A stretch of 64,000 bases of DNA. It comes from Caballeronia calidae (GTDB taxonomy: Bacteria; Pseudomonadota; Gammaproteobacteria; Burkholderiales; Burkholderiaceae). Made by a program: the position numbers and the translations under genes. Positions within the stretch are counted from its first letter, which is position 1. Every line of letters starts with the position of its first letter. The DNA lies in assembly GCF_900044055.2 (NCBI RefSeq), contig NZ_FCOX02000003.1, positions 62,001-126,000 of the forward strand. The letters run 5' to 3'. Shown here in pieces: positions 55,030 to 64,000 of the stretch. The notes beneath the pieces were generated by a model. The model was not told the origin of the DNA and searched no databases. It saw only the letters and a list, made by a program, of their open reading frames with translations.

Positions 55030-56313
55030 TCAGGCGGCGAGCGTGGCGAACGCGCCGCGCGCGGCGTCGATCGTCGCGTCGATGACGGCGTCGTCGTGTG
55101 CGCTCGACACGAAGCCCGCCTCGAACGCCGACGGCGCGAAGTACACACCCGCGTCGAGCATCGCGTGGAAGAACGCGTTGAAGCGCTTCGTGTCGCCCTG
55201 CTGGATCTGCGCGAAGCTGCCCGGCACCTGATCCATGAAATACAGGCCGAACATGCCGCCGATCGAATCGGCGGAGAAGGGCACTCTGGCGTCGCGCGCG
55301 GCGGCGGCAAGACCGTCGACGAGCTTGCGTGTCTGCTTCGCGAGGTCGTCGTGGAAGCCGGGGCGCTGGATCAACTGCAACGTTTTCAGGCCCGCGGCCA
55401 CCGCGATCGGGTTGCCCGACAGCGTGCCCGCCTGATAGACGCCGCCCAGCGGCGCGAGATGCGCCATGATGTCGCGTCGTCCGCCGAACGCCGCCGCCGG
55501 CATGCCGCCGCCGATGACCTTGCCGAGGCACGTCAGATCCGGCTTGATGCCGTAGACCTGCTGCGCACCGCCGAGCGCGACGCGGAATCCGCACATCACT
55601 TCGTCGAAGATCAGCACCGAGCCGTACTCGTTGCAGCGCTCGCGCAGCGCGTTCAGGAACTCGGGCGTCGCGCGCACCAGATTCATGTTGCCCGCGACCG
55701 GCTCGACGATCACCGACGCGATCTCCGAGCCGAACGCCTGGAACGCCTCGTTCAATTGCTCGACGTTGTTGTACTCGAGCACGGTCGTGTGCTTCGCGAT
55801 ATCGGCCGGCACGCCCGCCGATGTCGGATTGCCGAACGTCAGCAGCCCGGAGCCCGCCTTGACGAGCAGGCTGTCCGCATGACCGTGATAGCAGCCTTCG
55901 AACTTGATGATGCGGCTGCGGTTCGTGAAGCCGCGCGCGAGGCGCAGCGCGCTCATGGTCGCTTCGGTGCCGGAGGACACCATGCGCACCTGCTCGATCG
56001 ACGGCACGAGCTTGCAGATTTCCTCGGCGATTTCGATTTCGGCTTCCGTCGGCGCGCCGAACGAGAAACCGTGCACGAGCACGCGCTGCACGGCTTCGAG
56101 CACTTCGGGATGCACGTGGCCGAGGATCATCGGGCCCCACGAGCCGATGTAGTCGATATAGCGTTTGCCGTCGGCGTCCCAGAAATACGGTCCTTCCGCG
56201 CGCTCGATGAAGCGCGGCGTGCCGCCGACCGAGCGGAACGCCCGCACCGGCGAATTCACGCCGCCGGGGATGGTTCGTTGTGCGCGTTCGAAGAGAGCTT
56301 GATTCTTGGACAT
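55030..56313 (-). CDS. hemL: Glutamate-1-semialdehyde 2,1-aminomutase
   Basis: 427 residues, class III PLP enzyme that makes 5-aminolevulinate, the first committed heme precursor in the C5 pathway. Motifs are [20 protein letters not shown] at the N-terminus, [38 protein letters not shown], and [11 protein letters not shown] with the PLP-binding Asp. The Schiff-base Lys is in [18 protein letters not shown] (about residue 265). The frame is open upstream, but homology starts at MSKNQALF (56313). First gene of the minus-strand operon that continues with riboflavin genes. Confidence 0.96.
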   Translation of the reverse strand: MSKNQALFERAQRTIPGGVNSPVRAFRSVGGTPRFIERAEGPYFWDADGKRYIDYIGSWGPMILGHVHPEVLEAVQRVLVHGFSFGAPTEAEIEIAEEICKLVPSIEQVRMVSSGTEATMSALRLARGFTNRSRIIKFEGCYHGHADSLLVKAGSGLLTFGNPTSAGVPADIAKHTTVLEYNNVEQLNEAFQAFGSEIASVIVEPVAGNMNLVRATPEFLNALRERCNEYGSVLIFDEVMCGFRVALGGAQQVYGIKPDLTCLGKVIGGGMPAAAFGGRRDIMAHLAPLGGVYQAGTLSGNPIAVAAGLKTLQLIQRPGFHDDLAKQTRKLVDGLAAAARDARVPFSADSIGGMFGLYFMDQVPGSFAQIQQGDTKRFNAFFHAMLDAGVYFAPSAFEAGFVSSAHDDAVIDATIDAARGAFATLAA

Positions 56314-56499
56314 GGATGGCGGCCTGCGCTGAAAGTGGATGCGGGAATCGCGAGGGATGGGCGCTCGGGCGGCGACGCGCGCAGTGCGAGAAACGCGTGT
56401 CCGACGCGAAAAACGTTGCTGAAATTGTACCGGAGTCGATGCGAACGGGCCGTGTCGCGCCTGGATCGGCGTCGGACGTTTTGCCGTTTTTCGCACGGC

Positions 56500-56982
56500 C
56501 TAGCCCGATGCGGCGGGCGCGGATGGCAGCGTGGGCGGCCGGGAACGCCTGCCGGTCCGCTCCGTCCAGCGCTTTTCGAGCGCGCCTTCGGCCATCGGCT
56601 TGATGAGGGTGCCGGACATCTGCGCGTCCCACGTCTGCACCGAGAACGGATGCGCGCGCAATTCGTCGCGGGTGACGACGACTTGCTCGTGCGCATCGAC
56701 GAGCCAGTCGTACACGAAGTCGATGCACAGCCGATAGCCGCGCTTGCTGCCGGCATCGGGCACTTCATACGGCGCGCGCGTCACGTATCCCGACGCGAAC
56801 ACGCCTTTCGGTTCCTGCGACACGCGATGCACGAACACGCGATCGCCCGGCATGAGTCCGCGCGCGGTGCCGCAGCCCCAGACATCGGTGATGGCCTCGC
56901 CCGCGGCCACGCGACGCGCGACATCGGGAAGTTCGGGCCACGGCCACTTTTTGGGGCTCCAGATCAGCAGAAAGGCGGTCAT
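56500..56982 (-). CDS. EVE-domain-like (PUA-like) protein
   Basis: 160 residues. The N-terminal two thirds have the EVE/PUA-like pattern: FLLIWSPKKWPWPELPDVAR, then WGCGTARGLMPGDRVFVHRV and PKGVFASGYVTRAPYE. EVE domains bind modified bases in DNA or RNA. The C-terminal 30 residues are a basic, Pro-rich tail. Related proteins often carry an additional HNH nuclease domain, which is absent here. It stands alone between hemL and a divergent efflux gene. The ligand is unknown. Confidence 0.75.
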   Translation of the reverse strand: MTAFLLIWSPKKWPWPELPDVARRVAAGEAITDVWGCGTARGLMPGDRVFVHRVSQEPKGVFASGYVTRAPYEVPDAGSKRGYRLCIDFVYDWLVDAHEQVVVTRDELRAHPFSVQTWDAQMSGTLIKPMAEGALEKRWTERTGRRSRPPTLPSAPAASG

Positions 56983-57131
56983 CGGTTCGACGCAACGTGA
57001 CGAAAAGGAGCGATGAGCTTAGCGCAACGCGCCGGTCGGGGCCGGATCGCGGCAAAGCGTCGCGTACAATGAGCGCTCGCTCGCGCGGCGGAAAGCCGCG
57101 CTGCTCCGCTCATCCCCGTCCTGCGAACTCC

Positions 57132-58343
57132 ATGCCCGATACCACCCGGCGCCGGCCCGATGGCCGGCTGCTCCTGTTGCTCGGCGCGCTCGCCGCGTGC
57201 GGCCCGCTGTCGATCGACATGTATCTGCCGAGCCTGCCCGCGCTCGCGGCGTCCTTCGACACGACTCCGGCCGCCGCGCAAACCACGCTCACGAGCTTCA
57301 TGTTCGGCTTCTCGTTCGGCATGCTGCTCTACGGCCCGATGTCCGACGCGTACGGACGGCGGCCCGTGCTGCTGGGCGGCATCGTGTTGTACGCGCTCGC
57401 GAGCATCGGCTGCGCGATGGCGTTCTCCATCGACGCGCTCGTCTTCGTGCGCTTCCTGCAGGCGCTCGGCGCGGGCGCGGCATCGGTGCTCGCGCGCGCC
57501 ATCGCCCGCGACGCTCACGCGCCGAGCGACGCCGCCCGCGTGCTGTCGATGCTGTCCATCGTCACGTCGATCGGACCGTTGCTCGCGCCTTTGATCGGCG
57601 GGCAATTGCTGCTGCTCGGCGGCTGGCGCATCGTGTTCGTTGCGCTGACGCTCTTCGGTCTGACGTGCGCGGTGACGGCGTTTCTGCGCGTGCCCGAAAC
57701 CTGGCCGAAGGAGAAGCGCGCGAGCGCGGCGGTCGGCAAGTCGTTCGCCGCGTACGGACATTTGCTGACCGATCCCGTCACCTGGGGCCACATGATGTGC
57801 GGCGGCATGGCGTTCGCATCGATGTTCGCGTACATCACCGCGACGCCGTTCGTCTATATCGATTACTTCCACGTGAAGCCGCAGCACTACGGGCTGCTCT
57901 TCGGGCTGAACATCATCGGCATCATCGCGGGCAATGTGCTGAACACGAAGTTCGTCGGACGCGTCGGCGCCATGAAGATGATTTCGGCCGCGTCCTTCGT
58001 GAGCGTCGGGGCGGCGCTCGCGGTCGCACTCGTGTCGCTGACGGGCTGGGGCGGGCTGTGGTCCATCGTCGTGACGCTGTTTTTCGTCGTCGGCGTGGTG
58101 GGCTTGCTGTCGGCCAATTGCACCACGGAGCTGATGCACCGCTATCCGCACAATGCGGGCGCGGCCGCCGCCGTTTTCGGCGCGATGCAGCTCGCGCTCG
58201 GCGCGCTCGCGAGTCTCGCGGTCGGGCTCTTTCATGACGTGTCGCCGCACGGCATGGGCATCGTGATCGGCACCTGCGGCGTGCTGACCTTCGCGGGGCG
58301 CACGCTGGTGCTGCGCTCGCATGCGGCGCCCGTCAGGGTTTGA
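57132..58343 (+). CDS. Bcr/CflA-type multidrug efflux MFS transporter
   Basis: 403 residues with twelve membrane helices. The first helix region LLLLLGALAACGPLSIDMYL then PSLPALAASFDTTPAAAQ is the opening of the Bcr/CflA branch of drug:H+ antiporters. The MFS loop between helices 2 and 3 reads GPMSDAYGRRPVLLGG, and DAHAPSDAARVLSMLSIVTS is typical of helix 5. The ATG at 57132 gives the normal length; the frame extends upstream without homology. The substrate is unknown; bicyclomycin or sulfonamide-type resistance is typical for the group. Confidence 0.9.
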   Translation: MPDTTRRRPDGRLLLLLGALAACGPLSIDMYLPSLPALAASFDTTPAAAQTTLTSFMFGFSFGMLLYGPMSDAYGRRPVLLGGIVLYALASIGCAMAFSIDALVFVRFLQALGAGAASVLARAIARDAHAPSDAARVLSMLSIVTSIGPLLAPLIGGQLLLLGGWRIVFVALTLFGLTCAVTAFLRVPETWPKEKRASAAVGKSFAAYGHLLTDPVTWGHMMCGGMAFASMFAYITATPFVYIDYFHVKPQHYGLLFGLNIIGIIAGNVLNTKFVGRVGAMKMISAASFVSVGAALAVALVSLTGWGGLWSIVVTLFFVVGVVGLLSANCTTELMHRYPHNAGAAAAVFGAMQLALGALASLAVGLFHDVSPHGMGIVIGTCGVLTFAGRTLVLRSHAAPVRV

Positions 58344-58384
58344 ATGGTGCGTGCGCGCCGCGGGCGGCTTCGTCCGTTCCGGCG

Positions 58385-58412
58385 AAAAAAAAACCTCGCC
58401 GGAGGGCGAGGT
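58385..58412 (-). terminator. Terminator on the minus strand
   Basis: ACCTCGCC (58393-58400) pairs with GGCGAGGT (58405-58412) around GGAG. Read leftward it ends in nine T residues. It would end transcripts from the S9 peptidase gene after a 3' region of about 440 nt. Confidence 0.85.
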
Positions 58413-58462
58413 CAAGATGTGGTCAAGCTTGTTTTTCGCGGTTTTCGGTTCAGGTCGTGCCG

Positions 58463-58607
58463 GGTCAAAGGTGCTTCCTGGGTCGAAGGCGCGTTTCGTG
58501 GATTCGGTAGGGTCCTGGTCAAAGGTGCTTACCGGATCGATTCGGTTTCAGGGGCGATAGGCGTGTCTCCGGGTCGATGATCAGCATTGCCTGGGTCAAA
58601 GGTGCTT
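58463..58607. repeat. Three direct copies of GGTCAAAGGTGCTT with related degenerate copies
   Basis: Exact copies at 58463-58476, 58517-58530 and 58594-58607 (54 and 77 bp apart). A degenerate copy (GGTCGAAGGCGCGTT) starts at 58481 and a shorter GGGTCGATG is near 58571. The stretch 58413-58640 between the terminator and the peptidase gene is otherwise non-coding and rich in GGTC and TTCGG words. Confidence 0.75.
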
Positions 58608-58852
58608 CTGATCGCGGTTCGTTTCGGTTCAGTTCCGTTCCGTCATTCCCTGTTTGCGGCGCCGCCGTTGTCGACCACGATGACGCTCTTTTCGCGCGCG
58701 GGTTCTGTCCACGGAACCCGCTTGCTGAGCTGCGACAAGGAATAGGTGTAACTGTACGTATCCGCAGACTTGCGACCTATCGAACGAATTCGAATCGGGG
58801 GCGGACGCGCGACTCCGGCTGAAACGGGCCGTTGCGCGTCCTGCAACGAGCG

Positions 58853-60964
58853 TTACGGACGCGCCCCCAGGTTCGTCGCGAGAAAGGTGAATGCCGCCGC
58901 TTCCGCCTGCGCGACCGCTTCGGGCTCGACGCCCGCACCATGACCGCCTTCGCCGGTTTCCTGATACCAGACGTTCGCGTGCCCTTGCGCCTGCATCCTG
59001 GCGGCCATCTTCCGCGCGTGGCCGGGATGCACGCGGTCATCGCACGTCGACGAGGTGAAGAGCACGGGCGGATAAGACACGTCCGCCTTCACGTTCTGAT
59101 ACGGCGAATACGCCATCAGATGACGCAGGTCATCGGCGTCGTCCGGGTCGCCGTATTCGTCGATCCACGATGCGCCCTGCAACAGCAAATGAAAGCGCGC
59201 CATATCGACGAGCGGCACTTCCGACAGCACCGCGCCGAAGAGATCGGGCCGCTGCACCATGCACACGGCCGTCAGCAGGCCACCGTTGCTGCCGCCGCGA
59301 ATCGCGAGTTGTTTCGCCGTCGTGACGCCGCTATCGATGAGCGCCTGCGCCACCGCGATGAAGTCGTCGAACGACACCTGCCGGTTCTCGCGCAACGCGG
59401 CCTGATGCCACGCCGGTCCGAATTCGCCGCCGCCGCGTATGTTGGCGATCGCGTACAGTCCGCCGCGCTCCAGCCACGCGATGCCGGTGGTCGCGTCGTA
59501 ATGCGGATCGAGCGCGACTTCGAATCCGCCGTAGCCGTAGAGCAGGCAAGGGCGCGCATCCGTGTCGCGCCCGGCGTCCTTGCCGATCAGCCAGTACGGA
59601 ATGCGCTCGCCGTCCGGCGCGATCGCGTGACGGCGCACGGCGGACAGGCCGCTCGCATCGAACTGCGCCGGCAGGCTGGCGAGCAGCGCCCAGGGCGCGT
59701 CGCTCGCGAGATCGGCGTGATGGAGCGATGGCGGCATCAGAAAGTGCTCGACGTGAATGAGCACGGTGTCGTCGCGCTCGCTGTCGATGGAATCGACCCA
59801 GGACTGGCTCGCGTCGGGCAGCGTGAACTCGCGCGGTTCCCACTCGCCGCTTTCTTGCGATGGCGGGCGCATGAGCGTGACGCGCGGCGTGCCGTCGTCC
59901 ATCTGCGAGACGATCAGCCAGTGCTTCGTGAAGTCGATGCCCGCGAGCACGAGACGTTCCGACGGCGTGAAGAGCGCGGTGAACTGGCGCGAGCCCGCGA
60001 GAAAGGCGTCGCGGCGAATGACGGCGAGCGTGCCCGGTGCATGGCGGCGGCCGCCCGCATTCCAGTATTTGCGCGGCGTGACGAAGAGCCAGCCGTTCCA
60101 GTGCTCGATGTCCGCATGCGTCGGCAGATCGTATTGACGCCATTCGTTGGCGGTTTCGTCGAGCCAGTAGTTGAGCGTGTCGTAGAACGTGACCGCGCGC
60201 GAGGCGAGATGCAGCTTTTCGAGCGGATCGTAGTCCGCGCCCGCCGATACGTCGCGCCGCTCGCCTGCGAACACGACGGGCGCATCGGCGAGCCGCGTGC
60301 CGCGCTTCCAGCGGCGCGACTCGCGCGGAAAGCCCGAGGTCGTGAGCGCGGGGCGCGGGTTCGTCTTGCTGTCGTCCCAGCCGACATACACCGTGTCGCG
60401 ATCGATCCACGAGATATCGTGCTTGCCGACATCGGGCAGCGTGAAGCCGTCCGCGACGAAAGACTTCGACGCGATGTCGAACTCGCGCACCATGCACGCG
60501 TCCGAGCCGCCCGGCGACAGGCTCACCAGCGCGCGATCGTAATCGGGGTAGAGCATGTCGAAATCGGCCAGCGCCCAGCGGGTGTCGTCTTTTTCGTTCG
60601 TGTTGAGGTCGAGCGCATCGACGTCGAGGATGGTTTCCCAAACGGGTGCGCCCGCGAGCCACGCGCTCCACGGCGTGCGCCGCACGATGCCGAGCGGATG
60701 CGCGTCGTCCTGCCATGTGTTGTAGGCCCAGTCGCCATAGCGCGAGCACGTGACGATGCGGTCCTTCGACGTGTACGCCTTTTCCAGACGCCCGGCGAGC
60801 GCGCGCGCGTCGGCGGTGTTGCCGAATGCGGCTTCGGTGCGGCGATTCTGGGCATCGACCCAGGCTTGCACGCGTGCGTCATCGAGCGCTTCGAGGCCGA
60901 TGAAGGGATCGGCGCCGTCGGAAACAGGCCAGGCGAGGTCGGGATGCGAGGGGAGAAGAGTCAT
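58853..60964 (-). CDS. S9 family peptidase (prolyl oligopeptidase family)
   Basis: 703 residues without a signal peptide, so cytosolic. The N-terminal 400 residues form the beta-propeller that gates the active site. The catalytic alpha/beta-hydrolase domain has CLLYGYGGFEVALDPHYD, IRGGGEFGPAWHQAAL, the nucleophile in LAIRGGSNGGLLTAVCMVQ (Ser, about residue 560), and the final His in TGEGGHGAGVEP. It cleaves short peptides after proline or related residues. The ATG at 60964 gives MTLLPSHPDLAWPV, where homology begins; the frame upstream is spurious. Confidence 0.92.
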   Translation of the reverse strand: MTLLPSHPDLAWPVSDGADPFIGLEALDDARVQAWVDAQNRRTEAAFGNTADARALAGRLEKAYTSKDRIVTCSRYGDWAYNTWQDDAHPLGIVRRTPWSAWLAGAPVWETILDVDALDLNTNEKDDTRWALADFDMLYPDYDRALVSLSPGGSDACMVREFDIASKSFVADGFTLPDVGKHDISWIDRDTVYVGWDDSKTNPRPALTTSGFPRESRRWKRGTRLADAPVVFAGERRDVSAGADYDPLEKLHLASRAVTFYDTLNYWLDETANEWRQYDLPTHADIEHWNGWLFVTPRKYWNAGGRRHAPGTLAVIRRDAFLAGSRQFTALFTPSERLVLAGIDFTKHWLIVSQMDDGTPRVTLMRPPSQESGEWEPREFTLPDASQSWVDSIDSERDDTVLIHVEHFLMPPSLHHADLASDAPWALLASLPAQFDASGLSAVRRHAIAPDGERIPYWLIGKDAGRDTDARPCLLYGYGGFEVALDPHYDATTGIAWLERGGLYAIANIRGGGEFGPAWHQAALRENRQVSFDDFIAVAQALIDSGVTTAKQLAIRGGSNGGLLTAVCMVQRPDLFGAVLSEVPLVDMARFHLLLQGASWIDEYGDPDDADDLRHLMAYSPYQNVKADVSYPPVLFTSSTCDDRVHPGHARKMAARMQAQGHANVWYQETGEGGHGAGVEPEAVAQAEAAAFTFLATNLGARP

Positions 60965-61023
60965 GCGGCTCAAGGTGGATCGAAGTGCAAAAGGTCGATT
61001 GTGCCCTGTAACGGTCACCCAAC

Positions 61024-61053
61024 GAAAAACGCCACGGCGAACCGTGGCGTTTC
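61024..61053 (-). terminator. Terminator of the sugar ABC transporter operon
   Basis: AAACGCCACGG (61027-61037) pairs with CCGTGGCGTTT (61042-61052) around CGAA. Leftward it ends in a T-run. It follows the malK-like stop by about 20 bp. Confidence 0.9.
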
Positions 61054-61073
61054 GAGTCGATGAAACAGCAAGC

Positions 61074-62192
61074 TCAAGCCAGCCGTTCCTCCGTCTGCGG
61101 ATCGAACAGCACAGCCTTCGACACATCGAACAACAGCGTCATGTTCGACAGCGGCTGCGGGTTGGAGGCCGGGTGCACGCGCGACACGATGCGCTTGCCG
61201 TTCACCTGCGCGAACACGAGCGTGTCCGGCCCGGTCGGCTCGATCACGTCGACGCGCACGTCGACCGGCTGCAGGCTGGCATCCGACACATCGTGGGCGC
61301 TGCGCGAATCCGTGATGCGCTCCGGACGCAAGCCGAGGATCACGTCCTGACCGAGCTTGCCGCGCAACCGGCCCGCATCGAACGGCAGATTCAGCACTTT
61401 CTGCGCGACGCCCGTATCCAGCTGCAACCCGACGCCCGAACCCGCCTCGACGAGCTTGCCCGTGATGAAGTTCATCGGCGGCGCGCCGATGAAGCCCGCG
61501 ACGAACAGGTTCGACGGCGAATCGTAGATTTCCTGCGGCGCGCCGAACTGCTGCACGATGCCGTCCTTCATCACCGCGATGCGGTCGCCGAGCGTCATTG
61601 CTTCGATCTGATCGTGCGTCACGTAGACGATCGTCGTGCCGAGGCGCTGATGCAGCAGCTTGATTTCCGAACGCATCTCGATACGCAGCTTCGCGTCGAG
61701 GTTCGAGAGCGGCTCGTCGAAGAGGAACATCACCGGATCGCGCGCGAGCGCACGGCCCATCGCGACGCGCTGACGCTGACCGCCGGACAACTGCCCCGGC
61801 TTGCGGTCGAGCAGATGACCGATCTGCAGGGTCTCCGACACGCGATCGACGATCTTCTTCTGCTCGTCCTTCGGCACCTTGCGGATATTGAGGCCGAACG
61901 AGATGTTGTCGCGCACGCTCATCGAAGGGTAGAGCGCGTAGGACTGGAACACCATCGCGATGTCGCGATCCTTCGGCGACAGATTGTTGACCGTCTTGCC
62001 GTCGATCATGATGTCGCCGCGGGTCACGGTCTCCAGCCCCGCGATCATGTTCAGCAAGGTCGACTTGCCGCAGCCCGAGCCGCCGACGAGGATCAGGAAC
62101 TGACCGTCCTCGATATCGATGTTGACGCCCTTGAGAACCGGCACCCCGTTCGGGTAGGTCTTGTACACGTCACGGATGGAAAGGCTTGCCAT
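61074..62192 (-). CDS. Sugar ABC transporter ATP-binding protein (MalK/UgpC-like)
   Basis: 372 residues. The ABC domain (1-235) has Walker A VGGSGCGKSTLLNMIAG (about 37-53), Q-loop VFQSYALYPSMSV, signature QLSGGQRQRVAMGRALA (about 134-150), Walker B MFLFDEPLSNLD and the H-loop VTHDQIEAM. The C-terminal regulatory OB domain (about 240-372) is that of the CUT1 sugar family. With the adjacent GtsB- and GtsC-like permeases it should energise glucose or mannose uptake. Such subunits can be shared by several transporters. The gene follows the permease by 35 bp. Confidence 0.93.
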   Translation of the reverse strand: MASLSIRDVYKTYPNGVPVLKGVNIDIEDGQFLILVGGSGCGKSTLLNMIAGLETVTRGDIMIDGKTVNNLSPKDRDIAMVFQSYALYPSMSVRDNISFGLNIRKVPKDEQKKIVDRVSETLQIGHLLDRKPGQLSGGQRQRVAMGRALARDPVMFLFDEPLSNLDAKLRIEMRSEIKLLHQRLGTTIVYVTHDQIEAMTLGDRIAVMKDGIVQQFGAPQEIYDSPSNLFVAGFIGAPPMNFITGKLVEAGSGVGLQLDTGVAQKVLNLPFDAGRLRGKLGQDVILGLRPERITDSRSAHDVSDASLQPVDVRVDVIEPTGPDTLVFAQVNGKRIVSRVHPASNPQPLSNMTLLFDVSKAVLFDPQTEERLA

Positions 62193-62227
62193 GTGAATCC
62201 TCTATATCTCTACCGGGCGATGCCCGA

Positions 62228-63085
62228 TTAACCCTTCACCGCGCCGGCCGTCAGCCCGCGCACGAAATAACGTCCGGCGATCATGTAGACGAGAATCGTC
62301 GGCAATGCGGCGATGATCGCGCCCGCCATGTCGACGTTGTATTCCTTCACGCCCGTCGATGTGTTCACCAGGTTGTTCAGCGCCACCGTGATCGGCATGG
62401 AATCCACGCCCGAAAACACGATACCGAACAGGAAGTCGTTCCAGATCTGCGTGAATTGCCAGATCAGGCACACCATGAAAATCGGCAGCGACACGGGCAG
62501 AAGGATCTTCGTGAAGATCGTGAAGAACCCCGCGCCGTCGATGCGCGCCGCCTTCACGAGCTCGGCCGGAATGCTCACGTAGAAGTTGCGGAAGAACATC
62601 GTCGTGAACGCGATGCCGTAGATCACGTGGACGAGCACGAGGCCGCTCGTCGTGTTCGAGAGGCCGAGATAGCCCTGCAGGCGCGCCATCGGCAGAAGAA
62701 TGGCCTGGAAGGGGATGAAGCAGCCGACCAGCAACATCGTGAAGAAAGCGTCCGCGCCGCGGAAGCGCCAGTGCGTGAGCACATAGCCGTTGAACGCGCC
62801 GACGAACGACGAGATCAGCACGGCCGGTATCACCATGCGCACCGAGTTCATGAAGAACGGCTGCATGCCGTCGCAGCGCACGCCGGTACATGCTTCCTGC
62901 CACGCTTTCACCCACGGTGCGAACGTGAAGTGCGAAGGCGGCGTCAGCAGGTTGCCGGTGCGCAGCTGGTCGAGATCCTTGAACGACGTCGACAGCATCA
63001 CGTAGATCGGGAACAGGAAGTAGAGCGCGAAAAGTATCAGCACCGCGTAGATGACGGCGCGGCTCAAAGTCATCTTAGGCTGCAT
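62228..63085 (-). CDS. gtsC: Sugar ABC transporter permease (GtsC-like)
   Basis: 285 residues, six membrane helices, MalG-type. The EAA loop that docks the ATPase is in ELVKAARIDGAGFFTIFTKI, then LLPVSLPIFMVCLIWQFTQI. The C-terminal segment PITVALNNLVNTSTGVKEYN followed by VDMAGAIIAALPTILVY and ending GLTAGAVKG is very close to what I know of Pseudomonas GtsC, the glucose/mannose permease. GAGGAG lies 8 nt before the ATG. It overlaps the stop of the upstream permease by 11 bp. Confidence 0.9.
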   Translation of the reverse strand: MQPKMTLSRAVIYAVLILFALYFLFPIYVMLSTSFKDLDQLRTGNLLTPPSHFTFAPWVKAWQEACTGVRCDGMQPFFMNSVRMVIPAVLISSFVGAFNGYVLTHWRFRGADAFFTMLLVGCFIPFQAILLPMARLQGYLGLSNTTSGLVLVHVIYGIAFTTMFFRNFYVSIPAELVKAARIDGAGFFTIFTKILLPVSLPIFMVCLIWQFTQIWNDFLFGIVFSGVDSMPITVALNNLVNTSTGVKEYNVDMAGAIIAALPTILVYMIAGRYFVRGLTAGAVKG

Positions 63086-64000
63086 TGCGGGTGCTCCTCG
63101 ATTCGAGATACATGAGCGGCACGAGCACCGCGACGACGGTGGCGAGCATCATCATCGACGATGCGGCGCCCACGCCGAGCTGTCCACGATTGAACGAGAA
63201 CGTGTACATGAAGATCGCCGGCAGCGACGACGACGTTCCCGGACCGCCCGCCGTCAACGCGACGACGAGGTCGAAGGTCTTGATCGTGATGTGGCAGAGA
63301 ATCAGCAGCACGGAGAAGAACACCGGGCGCATGCTGGGAATCACGATCTTGCGGTAGATGGTCGGCAAGGTCGCGCCATCGACTTGCGCGGCCTTGAAGA
63401 TTTCGCTGTCCACGCCGCGCAGACCGGCAAGGAAGAGCGCCATCACGAAGCCGGTCGATTGCCACACCGCCGCGATCACGACGCAGAAAATCGCCTTGTC
63501 CGGATCGCCGAGCCAGTTGAACGAGAAGCTCGTCCAGCCCCAGTCGTGGAACACTTTCTCCAGACCGAGGCCCGGGTTCAGAATCCACTGCCACGCGGTG
63601 CCGGTCACGATGAACGAGAGCGCCATCGGGTAGAGGAAGATCGCGCGCAATGCGCCTTCGTTGCGGATCTTCTGATCGAGAAGGATCGCGAGGAAAAGGC
63701 CGAGGAACACGCAGATGCCGATGAACGGAATGCCGAACCAGCCGAGGTTGGCGGCCGATGTCCACCAGACGTCGTTGGCGAAGAGCTGCCTGTACCGGTC
63801 GAGGCCGGCGAAGTCGTAGCGCGGCATGAGCCGCGATTCGGAAAGCGACAGATATCCCGTAATGGCGATGAAGCCGTACACGAAAACGAGCGCGATCACG
63901 ATGCTGGGAGCGAGCACCAGCTTCGGAATCAGGCGATCGGCGAGCGCCGCCGTCGGTGAGGCGCGACGGGGCGGATTTTGCGGTTTCTTGTCCGCGGTAA
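63075..64000 (-). CDS. gtsB: Sugar ABC transporter permease (GtsB-like), 5' end outside the window
   Basis: At least 308 residues, MalF-type with six helices. The frame is open to the last base; the N-terminal tail visible (KKPQNPPRRASPTAALADRL) continues past the window. LVLAPSIVIALVFVYGFIAI is helix 1. The EAA loop is IFKAAQVDGATLPTIYRKIV. The segments FLAILLDQKIRNEGALRAIF and GVDSEIFKAAQVDGA resemble Pseudomonas GtsB. A substrate-binding protein gene (GtsA) is expected just beyond the window. Confidence 0.9.
   Translation of the reverse strand, partial: TADKKPQNPPRRASPTAALADRLIPKLVLAPSIVIALVFVYGFIAITGYLSLSESRLMPRYDFAGLDRYRQLFANDVWWTSAANLGWFGIPFIGICVFLGLFLAILLDQKIRNEGALRAIFLYPMALSFIVTGTAWQWILNPGLGLEKVFHDWGWTSFSFNWLGDPDKAIFCVVIAAVWQSTGFVMALFLAGLRGVDSEIFKAAQVDGATLPTIYRKIVIPSMRPVFFSVLLILCHITIKTFDLVVALTAGGPGTSSSLPAIFMYTFSFNRGQLGVGAASSMMMLATVVAVLVPLMYLESRSTRNAA

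Noticed and set aside
53968..57000. A 1,010-codon plus-strand open frame opposite ribD, hemL and the EVE gene
   Set aside because: It is antisense to three well-supported genes and consists of Arg/His/Val-rich sequence without motifs.

Overview
The window reads as chromosomal DNA of a high-GC betaproteobacterium of the Burkholderiaceae, most like Paraburkholderia or Caballeronia. I infer this from the GC-rich codon use, the Gram-negative trimeric porin, the hemL-ribD-ribE-ribB-ribH-nusB block and the overall gene set. No 16S gene or species-specific marker is present, so the genus is an inference.

Layout. 1-10 kb: 3' end of greB, a porin, a DnaQ-like exonuclease/GIY-YIG fusion, a secreted chorismate mutase, tRNA-Thr(CGT), fbp and pepN. 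10.1-18.2 kb: a lipoprotein gene, then a tight seven-gene plus-strand operon for making and using a phosphonate. It encodes PEP mutase (fused to a nucleotidyltransferase), phosphonopyruvate decarboxylase and 2-aminoethylphosphonate transaminase. It also encodes a separate nucleotidyltransferase, a CDP-alcohol phosphotransferase, a 2OG-Fe(II) oxygenase and an HpnL-like membrane protein. Together these suggest 2-aminoethylphosphonate synthesis, CMP activation and attachment to a membrane lipid or other envelope acceptor. 18.8-27.6 kb: a six-gene minus-strand purine catabolism operon (xdhA, xdhB, xdhC, adenine deaminase, AzgA-type permease, guaD). It takes up purine bases and funnels adenine and guanine through hypoxanthine and xanthine to urate. 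27.8-34.2 kb: dsbB, an amidase, hemN, a YkgJ-type protein, a DUF1439 protein, uppP and trmB.

34.28-41.29 kb: a 7.0-kb integrative element in the 3' end of tRNA-Gly(CCC). A perfect 21-bp direct repeat flanks it. It encodes a tyrosine integrase, a small serine recombinase, two overlapping small putative DNA-binding proteins, a replication-initiator-like protein, an unknown cargo protein and a lipoprotein. Its centre has a symmetric divergent promoter with two perfect inverted repeats. Insertion separated the tRNA from what looks like its original terminator, which remains beside trmB.

41.3-48 kb: tRNA-Gly, a YggT-family gene, two small genes, a threonine/hydroxyaspartate dehydratase-like enzyme, a LysE-type exporter, an asparaginase and a UbiD-family decarboxylase. 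48.5-56.3 kb: a lytic transglycosylase, then the minus-strand run hemL-ribD-ribE-ribB(X)-ribH-nusB-aminotransferase. The cyclohydrolase half of the RibB protein lacks its zinc-binding cysteines. 56.5-64 kb: an EVE-domain protein, a Bcr/CflA-type efflux pump, an S9 peptidase and a glucose/mannose-type ABC transporter (gtsB-gtsC-malK-like) that runs off the window end.

Non-coding candidates are a three-hairpin small RNA upstream of the porin (about 2046-2130), a promoter plus terminator-like hairpin upstream of the transglycosylase, and a short repeat family at 58.46-58.61 kb. No CRISPR array, rRNA operon or intact prophage is visible.
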